Shown here: one piece after another, positions 60,701 through 64,000 of the stretch
Position numbering within the stretch: position 1 is the first letter of the stretch
Layout of the letters: every line of letters begins with the position of its first letter
Source of the DNA: Cyclobacteriaceae bacterium
GTDB lineage: Bacteria > Bacteroidota > Bacteroidia > Cytophagales > Cyclobacteriaceae
Direction of reading: 5' to 3'
Length of the DNA stretch: 64,000 nt
Assembly: GCA_022842845.1 (NCBI GenBank)
Contig: JALHOT010000014.1
Coordinates: 1 to 64,000, forward strand
Notes under the pieces: model-generated
The model's input: the letters and a program-made list of their open reading frames with translations, nothing else
The model's database searches: none
What the model was told of the DNA's origin: nothing
Position numbers and translations under genes: made by a program

Positions 60701-63356
60701 GACCTGCCGTATTCACAGTAAGCCCAACTCTCCATATGTCACCAGCGCCATTTGGATGTACCGTAAATGTTCCATTACCCTTAATGGAGGTCCAGGTAGA
60801 TCCTCCGTTGGTAGTTTTGAAAACGTTACTTTTCGTAACAACTGCAAGAGCACCATCCTCAAGTTTTGAAATATTACGAACGATGCCATCTTCTAAGTCA
60901 ATATTAGTAACCTGGCTCCAAGTGGTTCCATTATCGGCAGATCTGTATAGTTTGCCTACTCCATTTTCCTCTTTAGCAGCCAAAACAAAGCCACCAGTTA
61001 TACTTTCAACAAAACCAAAGAAACCGGTATTCAGGCTTGCAACAGAGGTAAAAGTATTGCCGTTGTTGGAAGAAGTATAAACACCTGAATTATTAGTGGC
61101 TATTATTAAAGTCCCATTAGAGCTTACCGCGATATCACCGATATCATCCACCTGACCAGGTAGCCTCGTCCAGGTGTTTCCATTATCGGATGATTCAATA
61201 ATGGAACTATAGTCTACCACATAGATTTTATTGTTATAACTTTTTATTTCCCGAAAACAGCAGCTGTTTGGAATTGATATGCGTTCCCATTTGGCTGTGC
61301 CATTATTATAGCGATAAAGACCGTTATTACTTCCCAGGGAAAATAAAGTTCCGTTGGTTGCCTTGGCTAATTTATTAACATAACCACCATAGGGTCCGTT
61401 AAGTGCTTGCCAGGTAAAGTTTATAGCAGGGGGAATCTGATCAGGAGCAACAATGAGTGGGGATGTTATTTTGGCTACGGAACCTCCGTAACAAACTATA
61501 TAAGAATTGTTGCCTGCATCTTGGGCAATATCTCGTACATATGCATTTCGGGAAGGTAGCGAAAATGACTTCCAGCTTTTGCCATCATCTTGGGTAACCA
61601 AAATTGACGCACGGACACCTAAACCAACACCGCCAACACCTTGGCGTATGGGTATCATATAATCGTGAGAATAGTTTATTGAAGTCCAGCTGGAGCCTTG
61701 GTCACCACTGTAGGCAAAACGGTTCCCATCGGAAGCATATACTTTTCCGTTAAGTTCAAAAAGGCCACGACAATTAAAGCCAGCACTTTCCAGGGGGGTA
61801 ACTAGTTTAACAGCATTCCAATTGTTTGCATCTACTGGCGTAAATCGCCAATATTCTGTTCGGCCACCATTTGTATTGGTGTAGCCACTAGCAATAAAGT
61901 TGTTGCCAATTTTTGTTGCATACATGAAGAAGAACCCAAAGTCCCATCCACTGATGGTAACATTGGTCCAGTTAGCACCATTATCAATGGATCTTTTGAC
62001 TACATTACTTCCATTCATACCAAAGCCTATGATTTCGGTAGGGCCAACGGGTAAAAAAACCTGGGATCCTTCTGTTGTGATCTTGGTCCAGGTTAAGCCA
62101 TCAGTAGTTCTGAATGTACCCTCGCTAGATGAATTGATTAAAGATCCATCCTGGAGTTTAACTAATTTTTGTTGCGCTAGTGCTCCGTAAAAGAAGGGTG
62201 AGGCGGAGGTAGGTTTTTGATGAGTAAAAGTAGTTTGGTTTTGAGATACCCAGAATCCCCTGACGCCATTATCTCCCCTTACAACAATATTGCCGTTATT
62301 CATTATCTCAATATCTGATCCCCAAAATGAATTGATTGCATTTGGCCAAGTTCCATTAACTTGAGTCCAGACACTTCCTCCATCGGTGGTTCTGTAAATT
62401 CCGCTTCCATCACAACCAGCGTATGCTTCTGTTGCTGATTTCCAAGTGATGGTTGCAATATTGTAATCTACAAAATCAGTATTGGGCTTTGTTCTCAATG
62501 TCCATGTAGGAACGGTTTCATTGCTTAGCTGGTGAAAGTTTCCATTGCTCAAGGTGTAGATAATTCCATTCGTTGCTTCACTCCATGTTACGTAACCGTT
62601 GATATTACCACTGGGACTAGCTAAAGGGTTCCAGCTAGAGCCTCCATTTGTTGATGTTTTTAATAACGTAACTGAGTTGTCAGCTTTGCGATGCGAGAGA
62701 AATATTTTACTGTCACTGGAGCGTATGATGAGATTGAGTTCTGTATCAATGGAAGATGTTTCTTTGGGGAAGACAACACTTGTTTTTGCGCTGCTCCATA
62801 CATCATCGCTTGGTACAGGGTGCTTGATTAAACCAATGGTGTTATCATGAAAATATAAGTCCCCATTAGCCGTAAAATCAAAGTTGAATCTACCACCTGA
62901 CCCACAGCCATTATTAGTGGTTAATTTTGTCCAGCCCGCACCGTTGTTAGAGGATACATAAACACCTTCACAAGGGGCTCCAACAACGAAAGTGTTACTT
63001 TTGGTTGGGTGCTTAGCTAATAGGCTTGGGTTTCTAAATCCACTTCCAACACGCGTCCATGTGGTGCCATTGGTAGATGAATACAACGAACTGTAATCAG
63101 TGTAATAGAAGGTGCTGCCATCTATTAAGAAAGTATAAACATCAGCATTTACAGGGCCAAATTTTAACCATGTAACGCCATTGTCAGCACTTGAATAAAT
63201 CTGTTGGCCAATACGATCAAGTGCATATACTTTACCATCAGGACCTATTTGGATAGTCTGAATGTTACCACCCGATGGACCATTTAGTTCTGTAAAGTTT
63301 TGTGCAGAAGCAACAATAGTGAGAACAAGTAAGAGTTTTGTAAAAAGTAGTTTCAT
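57714..63356 (-). CDS. Giant T9SS-secreted Asp-box (BNR/Vps10-like) repeat protein
   Basis: A 1880-residue secreted protein: signal peptide (LLLVLTIVASAQ), then ~1230 residues of WD/sialidase-type beta-propeller repeats with at least 16 Asp-box motifs of the S/T-x-D/N-x-G-x-T/S-W form (for example SADNGVTW, SSDNGNTW, SRDQGNTW). A bacterial Ig-like domain follows (PLDDATGVAANFKLVLTF, about 1260-1370), then linker domains including a Cys-free beta domain (NRSSAFKITLQSGWNQIGNP). The end is a FlgD-like T9SS sorting domain (LGDAYPNPSSQAVTIPF, GLYFYKMKV). Asp boxes are structural, so no sialidase activity can be inferred. It is the middle gene of a minus-strand operon with a caspase. Confidence 0.9.
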   Translation of the reverse strand: MKLLFTKLLLVLTIVASAQNFTELNGPSGGNIQTIQIGPDGKVYALDRIGQQIYSSADNGVTWLKFGPVNADVYTFLIDGSTFYYTDYSSLYSSTNGTTWTRVGSGFRNPSLLAKHPTKSNTFVVGAPCEGVYVSSNNGAGWTKLTTNNGCGSGGRFNFDFTANGDLYFHDNTIGLIKHPVPSDDVWSSAKTSVVFPKETSSIDTELNLIIRSSDSKIFLSHRKADNSVTLLKTSTNGGSSWNPLASPSGNINGYVTWSEATNGIIYTLSNGNFHQLSNETVPTWTLRTKPNTDFVDYNIATITWKSATEAYAGCDGSGIYRTTDGGSVWTQVNGTWPNAINSFWGSDIEIMNNGNIVVRGDNGVRGFWVSQNQTTFTHQKPTSASPFFYGALAQQKLVKLQDGSLINSSSEGTFRTTDGLTWTKITTEGSQVFLPVGPTEIIGFGMNGSNVVKRSIDNGANWTNVTISGWDFGFFFMYATKIGNNFIASGYTNTNGGRTEYWRFTPVDANNWNAVKLVTPLESAGFNCRGLFELNGKVYASDGNRFAYSGDQGSSWTSINYSHDYMIPIRQGVGGVGLGVRASILVTQDDGKSWKSFSLPSRNAYVRDIAQDAGNNSYIVCYGGSVAKITSPLIVAPDQIPPAINFTWQALNGPYGGYVNKLAKATNGTLFSLGSNNGLYRYNNGTAKWERISIPNSCCFREIKSYNNKIYVVDYSSIIESSDNGNTWTRLPGQVDDIGDIAVSSNGTLIIATNNSGVYTSSNNGNTFTSVASLNTGFFGFVESITGGFVLAAKEENGVGKLYRSADNGTTWSQVTNIDLEDGIVRNISKLEDGALAVVTKSNVFKTTNGGSTWTSIKGNGTFTVHPNGAGDIWRVGLTVNTAGHYYFSNLNELHISTNGGSTWTKKNGINGTNLFEPVFDATGALVMGSNNNGFYITTNNGDSFTLFSGNSGFTSTNPNSMALNNGQVWVAGGGGNFFGSTNAGASFTKISNITYTDAVLKKSNGEIVAYGGGISVSSDGGATWSNKNADGFFSQMNSLKTADPNVDNFFAIRINNNGRKVVRSTDLTSWTELSTTNVPNFYIDHIAALPDNTVFFTTSGNLYRVRFGSIDQLSDFNNVGSVTQYDNKIFVYERGGSFLESTDGINWSRKSAPNNGGVMSIGANGYIFINNSASSTLWISRDQGNTWQSAPGFTNVYVSKIDIDESSGIAYAAIHGREVHKSSSIVIPNDNAAPLVQTLSPLDDATGVAANFKLVLTFQEAIKAVSTRKVKLIDVANSTLPVQEFDATAGVLSNGNKTVTFTPTASIGFLKNYAVVIDAGAFTDIFGNAFAGYSNLTAWSFTTLDNQAPTLQHTAANFTKGTPLTLQVTVQDNGSINSSQTILYYRKIGAPSTTPFIQATNPVENSGGTAFNKTFNFTVSESWYDELGLEYYFTSQDLPGNTGRSPETTAAYHYSYTIYPTTSKPKIENLVFGETANSYRMIAIPQNLRDNQVATIFDELGEAKPGNWRLLTYSGTEVYDQYPKNFDKISRGKGYWFLQKTFNEIFIENSQAITENRSSAFKITLQSGWNQIGNPYPVEITWPTGNGTLKRYTNGNYSNTTTLNPYEGAFVFNSGGIKEVTISPGATAGTGRTESITSDLSAQNWELPIAIRQGSLSNTIGGIGMNINGSLELDNHDDFNPPGIAGKLALDFDIKNYTLTKNVVTPKNYHEWDFVAYAENDGLAELLWDNTQFGINENELYLFDHKEQRLTNMRETNIYTFDDKQRKFTIYFGQNLEGKILPSLGLLGDAYPNPSSQAVTIPFTIADKQGNSQISISIINNLGEPVQNLVNKTFQPGFYTISWDTQTTQTKPGLYFYKMKVTDSNGKTYSQTKKIILQ

Positions 63357-63389
63357 TTTCTAAAGCATGCTTAGTGTATGACAAATCTT

Positions 63390-64000
63390 TTAATTCTGCG
63401 AAGTTGGTGCTGGAGGTGGATCCACTAATGAGTCTTCCTGGCCACCGGCTGCACCACTGATGAGTGTGTAGCCTAAGTAGCCAACGCCCATGAGCGGTAT
63501 AATTTTGAAGAATAAAGGGAGCTTGCGCTTTACTTTAAAATTCTCTGTGTATATGAAATCTGACGATTGTCGGGCATCAGTAATTTTTAAGCGGTATGCA
63601 GCACCAGGTTTAAGGTTTTTTCCAAAGTTCACGGTATAGGTTCCGTTATTAGGGTGATTCAATTCTCCCTGAACACGCTCCGATCCATTAAAGATTTCGA
63701 TATGTACTGGGTTAGTGTTGCCTGGGCGCCATTCAAGGGGATAGCTTTTGCCTCGCTTGTAGGTTTTTGCCTGGGTAAAGTTTTTAAGTCTGACAAAAGG
63801 TATGTAAACATTGGCACGCACCTCAACAGAAAGAGGACCGACAAAGTCTCCATATTCACCCCTGATGTCCCAGATGATTTTACGGATACCCGGTTTTACT
63901 TCTTCACCTATATCACCGCTCACTTTTGTCAGCGCAGCAGAATAGTTGTCTTTAGAAGCAAAGAGACTAACCTTATACTCGTTATTTGGGTTGGAGTCAT
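63390..64000 (-). CDS. Kre9/KNH-like domain protein with C-terminal membrane helix, N-terminus outside window
   Basis: The frame is open to the window edge, so the start lies beyond 64000; the GTG at 63923 is internal. The visible 200 residues begin NEYKVSLFASKDNYSAALTK and IRKIIWDIRGEYGDFVGPLS (a fibronectin-like edge). They contain YPLEWRPGNTNPVHIEIFNG and NNGTYTVNFGKNLKPGAAYR, the pattern of the Ser-Thr-rich Kre9/KNH-type beta domain. The end is a membrane helix (LFFKIIPLMGVGYLGYTLI) and a Pro-rich tail, so the domain probably sits in the periplasm. It is the first seen gene of the operon containing the Asp-box and caspase genes (33-base gap). Confidence 0.72.
   Translation of the reverse strand, partial: DSNPNNEYKVSLFASKDNYSAALTKVSGDIGEEVKPGIRKIIWDIRGEYGDFVGPLSVEVRANVYIPFVRLKNFTQAKTYKRGKSYPLEWRPGNTNPVHIEIFNGSERVQGELNHPNNGTYTVNFGKNLKPGAAYRLKITDARQSSDFIYTENFKVKRKLPLFFKIIPLMGVGYLGYTLISGAAGGQEDSLVDPPPAPTSQN

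Noticed and set aside
57714-63356. Sialidase activity suggested by many Asp boxes
   Set aside because: Asp boxes are structural. The catalytic arginine triad and FRIP motif of sialidases were not found, so only a propeller-like fold is claimed.

Overview
The window looks like a chromosomal segment of a member of the Bacteroidota, most likely order Cytophagales. The evidence is two giant secreted proteins with type IX secretion (T9SS) C-terminal sorting tails at either edge, a short 287-residue primary sigma factor, promoters that fit the Bacteroidota pattern (TTTG then TAnnTTTG) rather than -35/-10 boxes, an ftsK-lolA pair, a CarboxypepD_reg-type TonB-dependent receptor and DUF2911/PepSY/YkgJ-family genes. 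Base composition is moderate, with a visibly AT-rich stretch at about 28.7-33.8 kb. No CRISPR array, plasmid origin or intact transposon was seen.

Layout. 0-8 kb: the 3' part of a LamG-type T9SS protein, an exported M24 peptidase, plsC-gatC and a large membrane-TPR protein. 8-16 kb: a REP/MITE-like repeat, an aconitase carrying a C-terminal histone-H1-like Lys/Ala tail, folE-queD, a CPA1 Na+/H+ antiporter, and a RimB-like/RimK/aspartoacylase-like operon. 16-24 kb: DUF2911 protein, ffh with a PepSY-type membrane protein, a voltage-gated K+ channel, an iodotyrosine-deiodinase-like flavoprotein, lolA and ftsK. 24-28.6 kb: a tightly overlapping glycosyltransferase operon. 28.6-33.8 kb: tRNA-Arg(CCG), a decayed large serine recombinase, then an AT-rich accessory patch with an orphan response regulator, a discoidin-like lipoprotein with a polyglycine hinge and a small outer-membrane barrel. 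33.8-43 kb: a MarR regulator divergent from a TonB-dependent receptor, a P-type cation ATPase, a membrane-protein pseudogene with three lesions, a HAD phosphatase, a YdeI-like protein and a small membrane protein. 43-53 kb: two convergent cold-shock genes, rpoD, a FabH-like synthase, lipoprotein, PhnA, DUF3817, MATE pump, glycosyltransferase, YkgJ and barrel genes, then tRNA-Arg(ACG). 53-64 kb: an adaptor/permease/ATPase exporter and an operon of a Kre9/KNH-like membrane protein, a 1880-residue Asp-box (BNR/Vps10-like) T9SS protein and a caspase-family peptidase.

Most genes sit in short operons bounded by clear intrinsic terminators, which are listed. The strongest unusual observation is the aconitase with an 89-residue, 45% lysine tail that starts exactly at an internal ATG. 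It suggests a nucleoid- or RNA-associated TCA-cycle enzyme and possibly a second free histone-like product. Other items worth attention are the caspase/Asp-box operon, the IYD-like enzyme with its full substrate-lid triad, and the AT-rich patch next to the tRNA. All calls come from reading the sequence and translations by eye. Family names rest on recognised motifs, not on database searches.
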